Assembly (NCBI GenBank): GCA_030645535.1
Contig: JAUSNM010000066.1
Coordinates: 1 to 50,983, forward strand
Direction: 5' to 3'
Length of the DNA: 50,983 nucleotides
From: Gallionella sp.
GTDB taxonomy: Bacteria > Pseudomonadota > Gammaproteobacteria > Burkholderiales > Gallionellaceae
Below are positions 1 through 8,064 of the stretch, one piece after another. The translations under genes and the position numbers were made by a program. The notes under the pieces are model-generated. The model saw only the letters and a list, made by a program, of their open reading frames with translations. It did no database searches and was not told where the DNA came from. Numbering within the stretch: the stretch's first letter is position 1; each line of letters begins with the position of its first letter.

Positions 1-235
1 ACAGCACAATTTTCTTGCCTGCTACGGCGTAATACACTCGATAGCCGGGACCAACATCAATACGTAGCTCCCACACACCATCACGACAAAAATCATGGTC
101 GCCAAAGTTGCCTTGTTCAACACGATTAACGCGCCGATCAACTGCAATCTTGGCTTTTGTATCGCGCTGCTTGCGGTGCCAATCGAGAAAAATATCTTTA
201 TCGTCAGCTGTTAAATAATGGCGTATCTCGTACAT
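1..235 (-). CDS. RelE/ParE-family toxin, HigB-like addiction module killer protein (3' end cut off by window edge)
   Basis: The minus strand encodes 78 residues from an ATG at 235 and runs off the left edge. It begins MYEIRHYLTADDKDIFLDWH and later contains WELRIDVGPGYRVYYA, the pattern of the Gp49/HigB-like branch of RelE-type ribosome-dependent mRNA interferases, which are usually about 100 residues. Such toxins normally lie just upstream of an HTH antitoxin gene, which would be outside the window to the left. The family and partial status are clear; whether the module is active cannot be judged. Confidence 0.8.
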   Translation of the reverse strand, partial: MYEIRHYLTADDKDIFLDWHRKQRDTKAKIAVDRRVNRVEQGNFGDHDFCRDGVWELRIDVGPGYRVYYAVAGKKIVL

Positions 236-567
236 GCGTTATGTTCGTCTATAAACGAATGACTGTCAAATCATTATCCACGGTCACAGCGCAGCTGGTA
301 GCTGGTAGCTGGTAGCTGGTAGCTGGTAGCTGGTAGCTGGTAGCTGGTAGCTGGTAGCTGGTAGCTGGTAGCTGGTAGCTGGTAGCTGGTAGCAATTCTA
401 TCTACGGCGGCGCACAGGGGATACGGGCCGTACCCAAGGAACGCATGTTATGACTATAGATTTGATTCCGTGTGACCCGTACGCGTGCCAAATAGGTGCG
501 CCATAAGCGATAAATCTGGGCACTGGATTATTGAGGCTACTTTTTGTGCAAAAAATGCTCTTTGACA
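236..567. other. Gene-free stretch containing a heptamer array
   Basis: There is no credible coding sequence here. Positions 293-393 are a pure tandem heptamer array, described separately. The rest (394-567) is unremarkable unique sequence, and I see no terminator or promoter of convincing quality in it. Confidence 0.6.
293..393. repeat. Tandem heptanucleotide array (AGCTGGT), about 14.4 copies
   Basis: The unit AGCTGGT is repeated without interruption over 101 bases. It lies upstream of the toxin gene start at 235. Perfect identity between units suggests recent slippage expansion, so copy number probably varies between strains. Related 7-nt periodicity appears in degenerate form elsewhere in the window (27584, 36385, 37789 and 41151). 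Confidence 0.97.
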
Positions 568-1713
568 CTAGAAGAGCAACCACCAATCCTCTATATCCTT
601 TTTAAGTTTATTAATTATTTCTGATTCGTCCGTGTCACCCACACGTTTGAAGTGATCAATCAAAACATTTAACCGTTTAGAAATAGCTTCGTTAACATCT
701 TCCGAAGTATTCGTGATCTCTGCGATTAATAGATTTCGCACCTTTTCTTTGACAGACTCCTTTATGCCAGATGCAACTAGGGTGCGCACGAAGGGGTCAA
801 TCCACTTTACAACGTCAGAACTTTCTAGGTATTTCCCTATTCCCTTAAGGCGCTGAACTGAAATTAATGTTTGAGAGTTTGGTACATTCCCAAGAAGATG
901 CTCCCGTACCATTGCAATATTTTGTGTAGTTAAATATTCCATGTCAGTCGGTCTGAAGAACGCATTCCCATAATCCAAAACTCGCTCACCATCCTCCTCA
1001 CGAAGTACACGAACGAATTCCATCGCAACACGTTTACGTATTTCAGGGGATACAGTGTCTAGAATAATCCTATATGCGGACTCAAGGAGTTTTGCTAACT
1101 TGATAAACTCCTCTTCGTCATCGAATGGTGCAGCGTCAGCTGAAACAGAAGCTTTTTGATGGGCTAGTGGTATAAGCTCTATTAGCAATCGTTCTCGTTG
1201 GGTCTCTGTAACCTCTATCAAGAGGTGTTTCAAAATATTTAAGGAATTTGCATCCCTCTGAATTTTTGAAAGTATCTGCTCTGCCGTAAGACCAACTGAT
1301 GCACGTAAAATTATAGCAAGGTCATCTGTGATCATATCGATTAATGCAAGTGCTACAGTTGCACTCCCCATATTAGGTGGTTGCTCTCCTAACCGTACCA
1401 TTCGACCAGGGTGTATCAAGTTTCGATAGGATTTAACAACACTACATAAATCGGCTGTTCTATCAGATAGAACTTTTTCTTCACGGCATATTGTTATTGC
1501 TTCCGCTAAATCCAGCTTGAGAGGGTCTTTTTTCGTTCTCGCTGCATTCTGGTTTGCAGATAGATAGTCAATTAGCAATGATTCAACAATACTTCCCGCA
1601 AGCACTTGCACGCTTTTCCAAGCTTCTGCGGCAACACATTTTTTCATTTCTGCGTAGTCAGCTTCAAGTGACTCTCGAAATTCCTTCGCAGTGATGTAAT
1701 CAAAGTTTGACAT
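568..1713 (-). CDS. Hypothetical protein with N-terminal HEPN-like domain
   Basis: This is a 381-residue protein of unknown function. The first 110 residues look like an all-helical HEPN/DUF4145-type domain: helices around residues 10-55 and 65-95 are followed by SYRNLIHPGR, where R97-N98 and H101 resemble the Arg...His motif of HEPN RNases, although the spacing (R-x3-H) is shorter than the usual R-x4-6-H. Residues 130-381 are predicted helical with no recognised motif. No signal peptide or membrane segment is seen. The start ATG at 1713 has no clear Shine-Dalgarno sequence. The coding sequence is visibly richer in AT than the housekeeping genes, which fits horizontal acquisition. The HEPN call is by eye only. 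Confidence 0.6.
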   Translation of the reverse strand: MSNFDYITAKEFRESLEADYAEMKKCVAAEAWKSVQVLAGSIVESLLIDYLSANQNAARTKKDPLKLDLAEAITICREEKVLSDRTADLCSVVKSYRNLIHPGRMVRLGEQPPNMGSATVALALIDMITDDLAIILRASVGLTAEQILSKIQRDANSLNILKHLLIEVTETQRERLLIELIPLAHQKASVSADAAPFDDEEEFIKLAKLLESAYRIILDTVSPEIRKRVAMEFVRVLREEDGERVLDYGNAFFRPTDMEYLTTQNIAMVREHLLGNVPNSQTLISVQRLKGIGKYLESSDVVKWIDPFVRTLVASGIKESVKEKVRNLLIAEITNTSEDVNEAISKRLNVLIDHFKRVGDTDESEIINKLKKDIEDWWLLF

Positions 1714-2204
1714 GATCAGTAATTAGTAACAAAGAATTGAATGACTAGTGACTATGCTCAACGCTCACCCCGTCCAAGTAACGCGGGGGCTGAAAATATA
1801 CAACCAGCAATCTAACAGCAAAAACCCTTCATAGATATAGCAATTACATCGGTCAAAAAATTAGGCATTTCGCAGTAATAGGTTTGAACTCGAATTCCCG
1901 ATATCCGGTTGTTTTTTTAATGCGCACCATGCGCTCCACCCTCCTCCCCTTATCCGCCACCGAGTAACGCAGGATGGTCAGGAGATGTCGGCGAGCACTG
2001 TTTGAGCTCCGTAATGGGGCGCGGTGTGTGCGACCCGTCAGGGCGAGTTGCACAGCCGCCTGACCAGACGAGCAACGCAAGGAATCCCACAGGGATGGCG
2101 GATCGGGGCGGCATTTCTTTAGTGACTTTCTTTGGCCGGGCAAAGAAAGTCACCGGCGGCGGGGCCGCACCCCGCTAAGGCTCCGGGCTGCCCCGGCAAA
2201 AACG
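1714..2204. other. Intergenic stretch with degenerate heptamers and a dispersed repeat
   Basis: No real gene is supported. Around 1741-1755 are two near-copies of a TGACTAG/TGACTAT heptamer. The right half, about 1935-2190, is the dispersed palindromic repeat described separately. Short open frames here (1853-2143 and 1950-2153 on the minus strand) are products of that repeat. Confidence 0.6.
1935..2190. repeat. Dispersed proteobacterial intergenic repeat with a 13-bp palindrome
   Basis: GTGACTTTCTTTG (2122-2134) and CAAAGAAAGTCAC (2141-2153) form a perfect 13-bp inverted repeat around a 6-base loop. The sequence to its left, read on the minus strand, gives peptide words such as VTFFARPKKVT and KQCSPTSPD. 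I recall near-identical words in many spurious small predicted proteins of beta- and gammaproteobacteria, so this is probably a copy of a widespread dispersed element and not a gene. The boundaries are approximate. Confidence 0.6.
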
Positions 2205-3731
2205 TTATGGCTTGCGTCCAAGCCAATAAGAGTTCCCCAGCATCAGCGCGATCAGCAACAGCACGGCCAGATTACCCCATCGCACGTACGGCGTTGTGCC
2301 CTGATAGCCTTGCACCTGGCCTTGCAGCACCCCTAACTGGTGCTGCGGCAGTTGCTGCAACACGCGGCCGCTCACCCCGATGATGGACGTCACGCCGGTA
2401 TTGGTGGCGCGCAGCATCATGCGGCCGGTTTCCAGTGCACGAAACTGAGACATTTGATTGTGTTGAACTGCCGCATAGGAATGCCCATACCAACCGTCAT
2501 TGGTCACGTTTACCAATAGCGTCGCCTCAGGCAGAGCCGCAATTATTTCTTCGCCGAATACATCCTCGTAACAGATGTTCACTGCCACGCGCTGCCCTGC
2601 CACGGAGAGCGGCGCTTGCTGTGTTTCGCCGCGCGCCAGATCGCCCATCGGGATGTGCAGCACTTCATTGATCAGCCAGCCGAACACCGGCCGCAGCGGG
2701 ATGAACTCGCCGAATATCACCAGATGATGCTTGCGGTAATGCGGCTGCTCTGCCGCAAAGGCGTCTTCAGATGCGCCCAGTGCAATCACACTGTTGTAGT
2801 AGCCGCCTCTGTCGCGTTCGAACACCCCGACCAGCACATCGCCATTGCGACGAATGGCATGCTCGCGCAGCTGGTCAACAATATCCTGCGGCACTTCATC
2901 GCGCATCATCGGAAATGCAGTTTCCGGCAGCACCGTCAGTCTTGCCGGATTTTGCATCACCAGTCGCCGATAAGTATCCAGCGTGTCATCCAGAGACTCT
3001 TCTTTGAACTTGACGTCCTGCCCGATATTGCCCTGTATCAGCGTCACCGAAAAAGGGGCACCGTAAGGCTGCGTCCATGCGATATTGCGAAGCAGCGCAC
3101 CGCCGGCCCACAACACAACCAGAATTAACAGCGCCGCGCGGGGTCGGATATCGTGCAATGCGGCCTTCGGATCACGCAACAGGCTCAGGCAAATGTATGC
3201 CAGCAGCCCCGCAGACACTGCCGCCGCCAGCGACACACCATAAGCCCCCAGCAGCGGCGCGTAGCCTGCCAGCGGACTGTCGCTGTGCGCATAGCCTAAG
3301 GTCAGCCACGGGAAGCCGGTGAATATCATGCCGCGCAGCCATTCGATCAGCACCCATGCCGCCGGCATCACCAGCACGGTGCGCCAGTGGATCGCTACAC
3401 GGAAACGCGCCTGCAAGTAGCCTGCCAGCGCGGTGAACAGGGACAGGAAGGCCGAGAACAGCAGCGTTGCGGGCGCCGCCAGCCACATCGGCATGCCCCC
3501 GAAATCATGCAGTGCGACATAAATCCATGCGACCCCGGCACCAAATAGCCCCAAACCGAAAGCAAAACCCAGGTTTGCTGCCGCGCGCGGCGTAGCGGCC
3601 CGGCTCCACAGGACGAACAACCCCGCGAGTGCCAACACCGGTATCGGAAAAAATCCAAACGGCGCAAAGCCTGCTACACAAGACAATCCGGCCAGCAATG
3701 CAAAACCGTTTTCTTTATTAAATATGTTCAT
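2205..3731 (-). CDS. lnt: Apolipoprotein N-acyltransferase
   Basis: Lnt transfers an acyl chain from phospholipid to the N-terminal cysteine of lipoproteins at the periplasmic face of the inner membrane, completing lipoprotein maturation. The protein has 508 residues, close to the E. coli length (512). Hydrophobic helices fill residues 8-220 and one more lies near 485-503. Between them is a carbon-nitrogen hydrolase domain (about 225-475) with the expected triad: Glu270 in VLPETAF, Lys334 in YRKHHLVIFGE and Cys387 in NICYEDVFG. All catalytic residues are present. The gene is divergent from the outer-membrane protein at 3915 and has no corC-like neighbour, which often accompanies lnt. Confidence 0.96.
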   Translation of the reverse strand: MNIFNKENGFALLAGLSCVAGFAPFGFFPIPVLALAGLFVLWSRAATPRAAANLGFAFGLGLFGAGVAWIYVALHDFGGMPMWLAAPATLLFSAFLSLFTALAGYLQARFRVAIHWRTVLVMPAAWVLIEWLRGMIFTGFPWLTLGYAHSDSPLAGYAPLLGAYGVSLAAAVSAGLLAYICLSLLRDPKAALHDIRPRAALLILVVLWAGGALLRNIAWTQPYGAPFSVTLIQGNIGQDVKFKEESLDDTLDTYRRLVMQNPARLTVLPETAFPMMRDEVPQDIVDQLREHAIRRNGDVLVGVFERDRGGYYNSVIALGASEDAFAAEQPHYRKHHLVIFGEFIPLRPVFGWLINEVLHIPMGDLARGETQQAPLSVAGQRVAVNICYEDVFGEEIIAALPEATLLVNVTNDGWYGHSYAAVQHNQMSQFRALETGRMMLRATNTGVTSIIGVSGRVLQQLPQHQLGVLQGQVQGYQGTTPYVRWGNLAVLLLIALMLGNSYWLGRKP

Positions 3732-3914
3732 ACGAAAAATTCACTGCCTGACAGGTTGCAAAACCCGCGCAGCATAACCGATTCATGGCCTGCGCCGCTA
3801 TCGACAGAACGGCGACCGGCAACATGGGTGCGACAATATGTCGCAGGGCATGCGAGCAGCGCTCGTATAAAATACCCCGATTAAAACGATAAGAAACATA
3901 CAGGGAGTGCATCA

Positions 3915-4937
3915 ATGCAACACTTGAGAACAATAATCAGCCTGACTCTGGCGCTCACCACCCTGACCTGCGGCAGCGAAGCTTTTGCCTGCGCCGCCTG
4001 CGATTCCACGCTGTCGAAAGACTGGGAAAACCAGGGCATCAGTTCGAAGCCTGGCTTTACCGCCGATCTTTCCTACTCCTATCTCAACCAGAACCAGCAG
4101 CGCTATGGCTCGGCAAAAGCCTCCGGCGCGCTGATCAATACCCTGAATAACAATACCCAGGAAATCGAAGCATTTACCAGGACGCAAACCATCACGGCCG
4201 CGCTCAACTATACAGGCGATGTCTTTGCACTGAGCCTCCAGGTTCCATTCGTCAACCGTACGCACGGCACTTATGGGCAAGGCCCGGCAGCCATTGGCTC
4301 CAGCTACACGACTTCAGCCGACAACAGCATCGGCGATGTGCGCATCATCGGCCGCTATAACGGCTTTTCAAGCGAAAAAACCTCGGGGCTGATCGCAGGA
4401 ATCAAACTGCCGACCGGCAACACCGGCGCCCTGTTTACAGCGGGAACCAATGCGGGCCAAAATCTGGATGCAGGCTTGCAAATCGGCACCGGTTCCACCG
4501 ACGTTATCTTCGGCGGATATACCTCCGGCACCATCCATGAATACGGCTGGTTCGTTCAGGGCACCGTGCAACACGCCGTAGCGACGGACATGGCATTAGG
4601 TGCGACGACCTACCGTCCGGGTGACGCGTACACGGTGAACACCGGTATCCGCTATGCCGAGTTCGGCGCCAAAATAACGCCGATGCTGCAATTGAACATC
4701 ATCAAACGCCAGGTTGACACCGGCACCGGCGTGCCACAGGATATGCTAACAGGCGTTCCCGGCGTCGCAATCAGCGGCGGCACGCTTGCTTACCTGGCAC
4801 CAGGCGCCTCAATCCGCCTGGGCGGCGGCACATCGGTCTACGGCTTCATCCAGTTGCCGGTGTATCAGGCGGTCAACTCGCTGCAGATCGTGCCGCAATA
4901 CACGTTAACGCTGGGTGTGCGACAATCCTTCGAGTAA
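3915..4937 (+). CDS. Putative outer-membrane beta-barrel protein with N-terminal CxxC motif
   Basis: This is a 340-residue protein with a signal peptide (about residues 1-25, ending SEAFA) and a mature N-terminus beginning CAACDSTL. The rest alternates hydrophobic and polar residues with many Gly and aromatic positions and ends in RQSFE, with the penultimate-position aromatic common near the C-terminus of barrels. A GGGAG ribosome-binding site precedes the ATG. The CxxC has no following His, so it is not a c-type haem site. A thioredoxin-like gene follows after 21 bases, so the cysteine pair may be its substrate; that is inference. The specific function is not recognised. Confidence 0.7.
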   Translation: MQHLRTIISLTLALTTLTCGSEAFACAACDSTLSKDWENQGISSKPGFTADLSYSYLNQNQQRYGSAKASGALINTLNNNTQEIEAFTRTQTITAALNYTGDVFALSLQVPFVNRTHGTYGQGPAAIGSSYTTSADNSIGDVRIIGRYNGFSSEKTSGLIAGIKLPTGNTGALFTAGTNAGQNLDAGLQIGTGSTDVIFGGYTSGTIHEYGWFVQGTVQHAVATDMALGATTYRPGDAYTVNTGIRYAEFGAKITPMLQLNIIKRQVDTGTGVPQDMLTGVPGVAISGGTLAYLAPGASIRLGGGTSVYGFIQLPVYQAVNSLQIVPQYTLTLGVRQSFE

Positions 4938-4958
4938 TTTTATTGAAAGTTGCCGCCT

Positions 4959-5447
4959 GTGAAAACCGCACACAACACGTTGACCCGAAGTCTGCTCGCC
5001 GCACTCCTGATGACAATCTCGTTCAGCGTGTGTGCCGAAGGGTGGTCGCTCAAGGATAAGGAGGGTGTGCGCTACACGTTGTCCGGCCTGCACGGTCGCT
5101 GGGTGCTGGTCAACTTCTGGGCGCCGTGGTGCCCCACATGCATTCAGGAGATTCCTGAATTCGCATCGACGCTGAAACGCCATCAGGACTTGCAGATCAT
5201 CGGCGTGGCGGTGATGTACAAGAACCGCCGGGAAGTGTTGGACACGGTGCAAAGCCAGGCGATTTCCTATCCAATCGTGTTCGGCAACGAAGACATCGCC
5301 AGCGATTTTGGCGGAATGGTTGGCATGCCAACCAGCTTCCTGTATTCGCCGTCCGGCAAACTGGTTGGCAAACACTCAGGACCGCTGACGCAAAACGAAA
5401 TCGAGCAAGCCATCGAAGGAAACGCTGCTGCACTTTTCACGCGTTAA
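4959..5447 (+). CDS. TlpA-family periplasmic thioredoxin-like protein
   Basis: The 162-residue protein begins at GTG 4959, preceded by GAAAG at a suitable distance; a TTG at 4950 would add three residues and is less natural. Residues 1-26 form a signal peptide (LLAALLMTISFSVCA). The mature part is a TlpA/ResA-type thioredoxin fold with the active site W-C-P-T-C (Cys58, Cys61) and a cis-Pro region, MPTSFLYS. Such proteins reduce disulfides in the periplasm, for example during cytochrome c or copper-centre assembly. It probably forms an operon with the barrel protein at 3915, whose mature N-terminus carries a CxxC. Confidence 0.88.
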   Translation: MKTAHNTLTRSLLAALLMTISFSVCAEGWSLKDKEGVRYTLSGLHGRWVLVNFWAPWCPTCIQEIPEFASTLKRHQDLQIIGVAVMYKNRREVLDTVQSQAISYPIVFGNEDIASDFGGMVGMPTSFLYSPSGKLVGKHSGPLTQNEIEQAIEGNAAALFTR

Positions 5448-5500
5448 GCCGCTGTGAAATATCCGACAACGCGGCATAAGGCCGCGCTATTAATGCAAAA

Positions 5501-5530
5501 GTGCGGCCTCGTGCCGCGTTTTTCATTTTT
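5501..5530 (+). terminator. Rho-independent terminator after the tlpA-like gene
   Basis: GCGGC (5503-5507) pairs with GCCGC (5513-5517) around a short loop and is followed by a T-rich tract to 5530. A second small hairpin, GCGGC/GCCGC, lies just upstream at 5471-5485. Their location downstream of the stop at 5447 fits a terminator. Confidence 0.65.
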
Positions 5531-5612
5531 ATTTAGATTTTATGTGCGTTTTGTTTCTCAGGGCACGCTGCTTTGTGCTTAAATCGCGCCTTAACTAATA
5601 CGCAAAATTATC

Positions 5613-6344
5613 ATGGAAAAAATTCGTCTCTCCAAACGCATGTCCGAACTTGGTCTGTGCTCACGCCGCGAAGCGGATGGCTATATCGAAAAAGGCTGGG
5701 TTGATGTCGATGGCGAAACCGTCAGCCTGCTGGGCACTAAAGTCTACCCCACGCAGCAGATCACGCTGCGCACCGCCGCACAAGTCGTCCAGCATGAGCG
5801 CGTGACCATCCTGATGAATAAGCCGGTCGGTTACGTGTCGGGACAGGCTGAACACGGCTATAAACCGGCCTCCGCCCTGCTGGATGAATCCACCCACTGG
5901 AAAGATGACCCGTCGCCGATCAAGTTTCACCGCAGCCAGTTCATCGGCTTAGCGCCTGCCGGTCGTCTGGACATCGACTCGCAAGGTTTGCTGATACTGA
6001 CCCAGGATGGTCGTGTCGCCAAACAGCTGATCGGTGAAGATTCCAAGGTGGACAAGGAATACCTGGTGCGCGTGCAGGGCAAGCTGTCGGATAGCGGCCT
6101 GGCCTTGCTCTGCCAGGGGCTGAAGCTGGATGGTCAATACTTGAAGCCCGCCAAGGTCAGCTGGCAGAATGAAGACCAGCTGCGCTTCGTGCTGCGTGAG
6201 GGCAAGAAGCGCCAGATCCGCCGCATGTGCGAACTGGTGGGTCTCTCAGTCACGGGCCTGAAACGCATCCGCATCGGCAAGATCAAATTGGGTCTGCTGC
6301 CGGCCGGGCAGTGGCGTTATCTCGGCGAAAATGAACAGTTCTAA
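5613..6344 (+). CDS. rluF: 23S rRNA pseudouridine synthase, RluB/RluF type
   Basis: This enzyme isomerises uridine to pseudouridine in 23S rRNA. The 243-residue protein starts with an S4 RNA-binding domain (residues 5-55, [18 protein letters not shown]) followed by the RsuA-type catalytic domain. The signature [10 protein letters not shown] carries the catalytic Asp120, and the C-terminal motif [11 protein letters not shown] is intact. Length and motifs match the RluB/RluE/RluF group; the S4 wording is closest to RluF, but the target uridine cannot be read from sequence, so the symbol is tentative. The gene stands alone with its own terminator. Confidence 0.85.
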   Translation: MEKIRLSKRMSELGLCSRREADGYIEKGWVDVDGETVSLLGTKVYPTQQITLRTAAQVVQHERVTILMNKPVGYVSGQAEHGYKPASALLDESTHWKDDPSPIKFHRSQFIGLAPAGRLDIDSQGLLILTQDGRVAKQLIGEDSKVDKEYLVRVQGKLSDSGLALLCQGLKLDGQYLKPAKVSWQNEDQLRFVLREGKKRQIRRMCELVGLSVTGLKRIRIGKIKLGLLPAGQWRYLGENEQF

Positions 6345-6376
6345 AAACTGATTTTTTCCCGGTTTTTGGATGTTTG

Positions 6377-6407
6377 AAAAGCGATGAGCAACTCATCGCT
6401 TTTTTTG
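6377..6407 (+). terminator. Rho-independent terminator after the pseudouridine synthase gene
   Basis: AAGCGATGAG (6379-6388) pairs with CTCATCGCTT around a 3-base loop, followed by a run of T. Because the left arm begins with A residues, it could also end transcription of the convergent TauE-family gene. Confidence 0.9.
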
Positions 6408-6420
6408 TTTGGCATTGACC

Positions 6421-7224
6421 CTATATCGCGCCTATCAGCAGCTTGGCACCGATAACGAATAGGAACAGCGCAAAGATTTTTTTGAGTATTGCCACCGGCA
6501 GCTTGTGGGCGGCCCTCGCCCCGTAAGGGGCGACGAGCATGCTGGCCACCACCATCCCGGCAAGAGAGGGCAGATGGATGAAACCCAGGCTGCCATAGGG
6601 CAGGTTTTTAACAGACCAGCCATTGATCAGATAGCCCAGCGTTCCGGCGAGCGCGATAGGAAATCCAATGGCGGCCGAGGTGCCGATCGCATCATGCATC
6701 TTGATGTTGCTCGATGTCATGAACGGCACAGACAAGGCGCCGCCGCCAATGCCGACAAAGCTTGAAACCAGGCCAATCACCCCGCCTGCCGCGAACATTC
6801 CAGCCGCCCCGGGTATCTGGCGTGTCGGTTTAGGTTTGAAATTGAGCAGCAACTGCGTTGCCACGTAGAAGATAAACACGATAAAGAAGCCCTTGAGCAA
6901 CCCTGCCGGCAGTTCCGCCACCAGAAACGTACCGGCCAGCGTCCCGATCAATATGCCCGGCGTAATGCGCCCGACGATATTCCATTTGACCGAGCCATGC
7001 ACATGATGCGCACGCAGGCTCGCCACCGAGGTAAACATGATGCTGGCAAGCGAGGTGCCGATCGCCATATGCATCATGTGATCCACCGGGAAGTGCTGGG
7101 CGGTGAAAATGAACAGCAGTATCGGCACAATCACGACCCCGCCGCCCACGCCCAGCAGGCCTGCCAGAAAGCCGGCAACGCTGCCTGCTACAAGATAAAG
7201 CGGAATGAATTCCCAACTGATCAT
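6421..7224 (-). CDS. TauE/SafE-family sulfite/organosulfonate exporter-like permease
   Basis: This 267-residue polytopic membrane protein has about eight hydrophobic helices and two copies of the family glycine-rich motif (GLLGVGGGVVIVP near residue 25 and SFVGIGGGALSVPF near 155). TauE/SafE proteins move sulfur oxyanions or small organic acids across the inner membrane. The start is the ATG at 7224, preceded by GGGAG; the frame is open further upstream but lacks a ribosome-binding site there. It lies 44 bases downstream of a decayed malonyl-transferase gene, so it may once have served malonate uptake or export in an mdc-type locus. Substrate unknown. Confidence 0.85.
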   Translation of the reverse strand: MISWEFIPLYLVAGSVAGFLAGLLGVGGGVVIVPILLFIFTAQHFPVDHMMHMAIGTSLASIMFTSVASLRAHHVHGSVKWNIVGRITPGILIGTLAGTFLVAELPAGLLKGFFIVFIFYVATQLLLNFKPKPTRQIPGAAGMFAAGGVIGLVSSFVGIGGGALSVPFMTSSNIKMHDAIGTSAAIGFPIALAGTLGYLINGWSVKNLPYGSLGFIHLPSLAGMVVASMLVAPYGARAAHKLPVAILKKIFALFLFVIGAKLLIGAI

Positions 7225-7268
7225 CAACAAACTCCCTTGTGTGGCTCGTCCTGTGTTGAAGACGCCGG

Positions 7269-7853
7269 CTAACGCAGCCAAGCCGCCAGTTTACGGTAAT
7301 CAGGAAAATCATCAACGGCGCGCGCCCTGATTTGAGGGTGTTCCGCTTCGATCAGTTTCGCCAAATCATGTCCGGGGCCAAGCTCTATCACGGTATCAAC
7401 ACCAAACTCTGCCAGTGCATCCATGCACGCATCCCACCGGATGGTCGTGTGCATCTGCCGCGACAGCGCGTTGATCGCTTCCTCGCGGGTTCGAACCGGC
7501 ATCCCGTCAACCGCGCCCAATACGGTAACACAAGGGGCGACGATCGCGCTGCTGCACAGGATTTCGCGGAAAGAATCTGCTGCGGCTGCCAGGTAATGAC
7601 TGTGAGACGGGATAGTGACGGGCAATCTCAGCAGATTCGGGTTGAGTTTTTGCAGATCGTCGACAAAATTCGCAATCGATAAGCGGGTACCGGCCAGCAC
7701 GATTTCGCCGCGCCGTCTTTTGATGGCGACGTCCAGACCGTACTCCACAATCAAACGATCGCGCATCAACAGCGTGGCGGGGGAGACACGTCCGCGCCAC
7801 AGCGCCATAGAGCCGCCCTGGTCATCCACATGGATACGTCCTTCACCGAGCAC
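7269..7853 (-). pseudogene. 3' remnant of a malonyl-CoA:ACP acyltransferase gene (MdcH/FabD-like)
   Basis: The readable frame gives about 194 residues that match only the C-terminal part of acyltransferases of the FabD/MdcH type: VTIPSHSHYL (the catalytic His region), an NPNLLRLP-type segment, TTIRWDACMDAL and VIELGPGHDLAKL. The N-terminal third, with the GQG motif and the nucleophile GHSxGE, is missing. Upstream the frame meets a TGA after about 21 codons and reads antisense through the remnant of a GntR-type regulator (7830-7982). I interpret this as one side of a deletion that removed the 5' ends of two divergent genes. It could still be transcribed, but an acyltransferase without its nucleophile should be inactive. 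Confidence 0.65.
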
Positions 7854-7982
7854 GCCGGAATTGTCGAGGCAATTCTTGCCGAAGATGGCGAACAGGCCGC
7901 TTCAAAACTGCGCGCTCATGTTGTTGTGCAAGGACAACGCTTTGCCGATCTGGTGGCCTCGCTGCCTATGCTGGGCGGCTGA
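7830..7982 (+). pseudogene. 3' remnant of a GntR-family (FCD domain) transcriptional regulator gene
   Basis: The plus strand encodes 50 residues ending at TGA 7980-7982. They read like the last helices of an FCD effector domain: TEHAGIVEAILAEDGEQA, then KLRAHVVVQGQRFADL. The eHxxIxxAIxxxD...A...HV pattern is typical of GntR/FCD regulators. The winged-helix half and most of the effector domain are absent. GntR/FCD regulators often control malonate decarboxylase operons divergently, which fits the adjoining mdcH-like fragment on the opposite strand. It has no ribosome-binding site and is almost certainly non-functional. Confidence 0.65.
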
Positions 7983-8012
7983 TCCGAGTGCATATCTGTC
8001 ACGCGCCGATGT

Positions 8013-8043
8013 AAAAAAGCCTGCACATGTGCAGGCTTTTTTA
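8013..8043. terminator. Bidirectional terminator between the GntR remnant and cysN
   Basis: AAAAGCCTGCAC and GTGCAGGCTTTT form a perfect stem with almost no spacer, flanked by A-run and T-run. It lies between cysN (ending at 8065 on the minus strand) and the regulator remnant ending at 7982, so it serves both directions. Confidence 0.9.
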
Positions 8044-8064
8044 CATCCAACTAGCGGGTAACTG

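Noticed and set aside
398..586. Minus-strand open frame of 62 codons after the heptamer array
   Set aside because: It overlaps the end of the 568-1713 gene, has no ribosome-binding site and shows no protein-like pattern.
1853..2153. Two short minus-strand open frames in the repeat region
   Set aside because: They are translations of a dispersed repeat seen in many genomes; not real genes.
4950..4958. TTG start for the TlpA-like gene
   Set aside because: The GTG at 4959 has better spacing from GAAAG and gives a cleaner signal peptide start.
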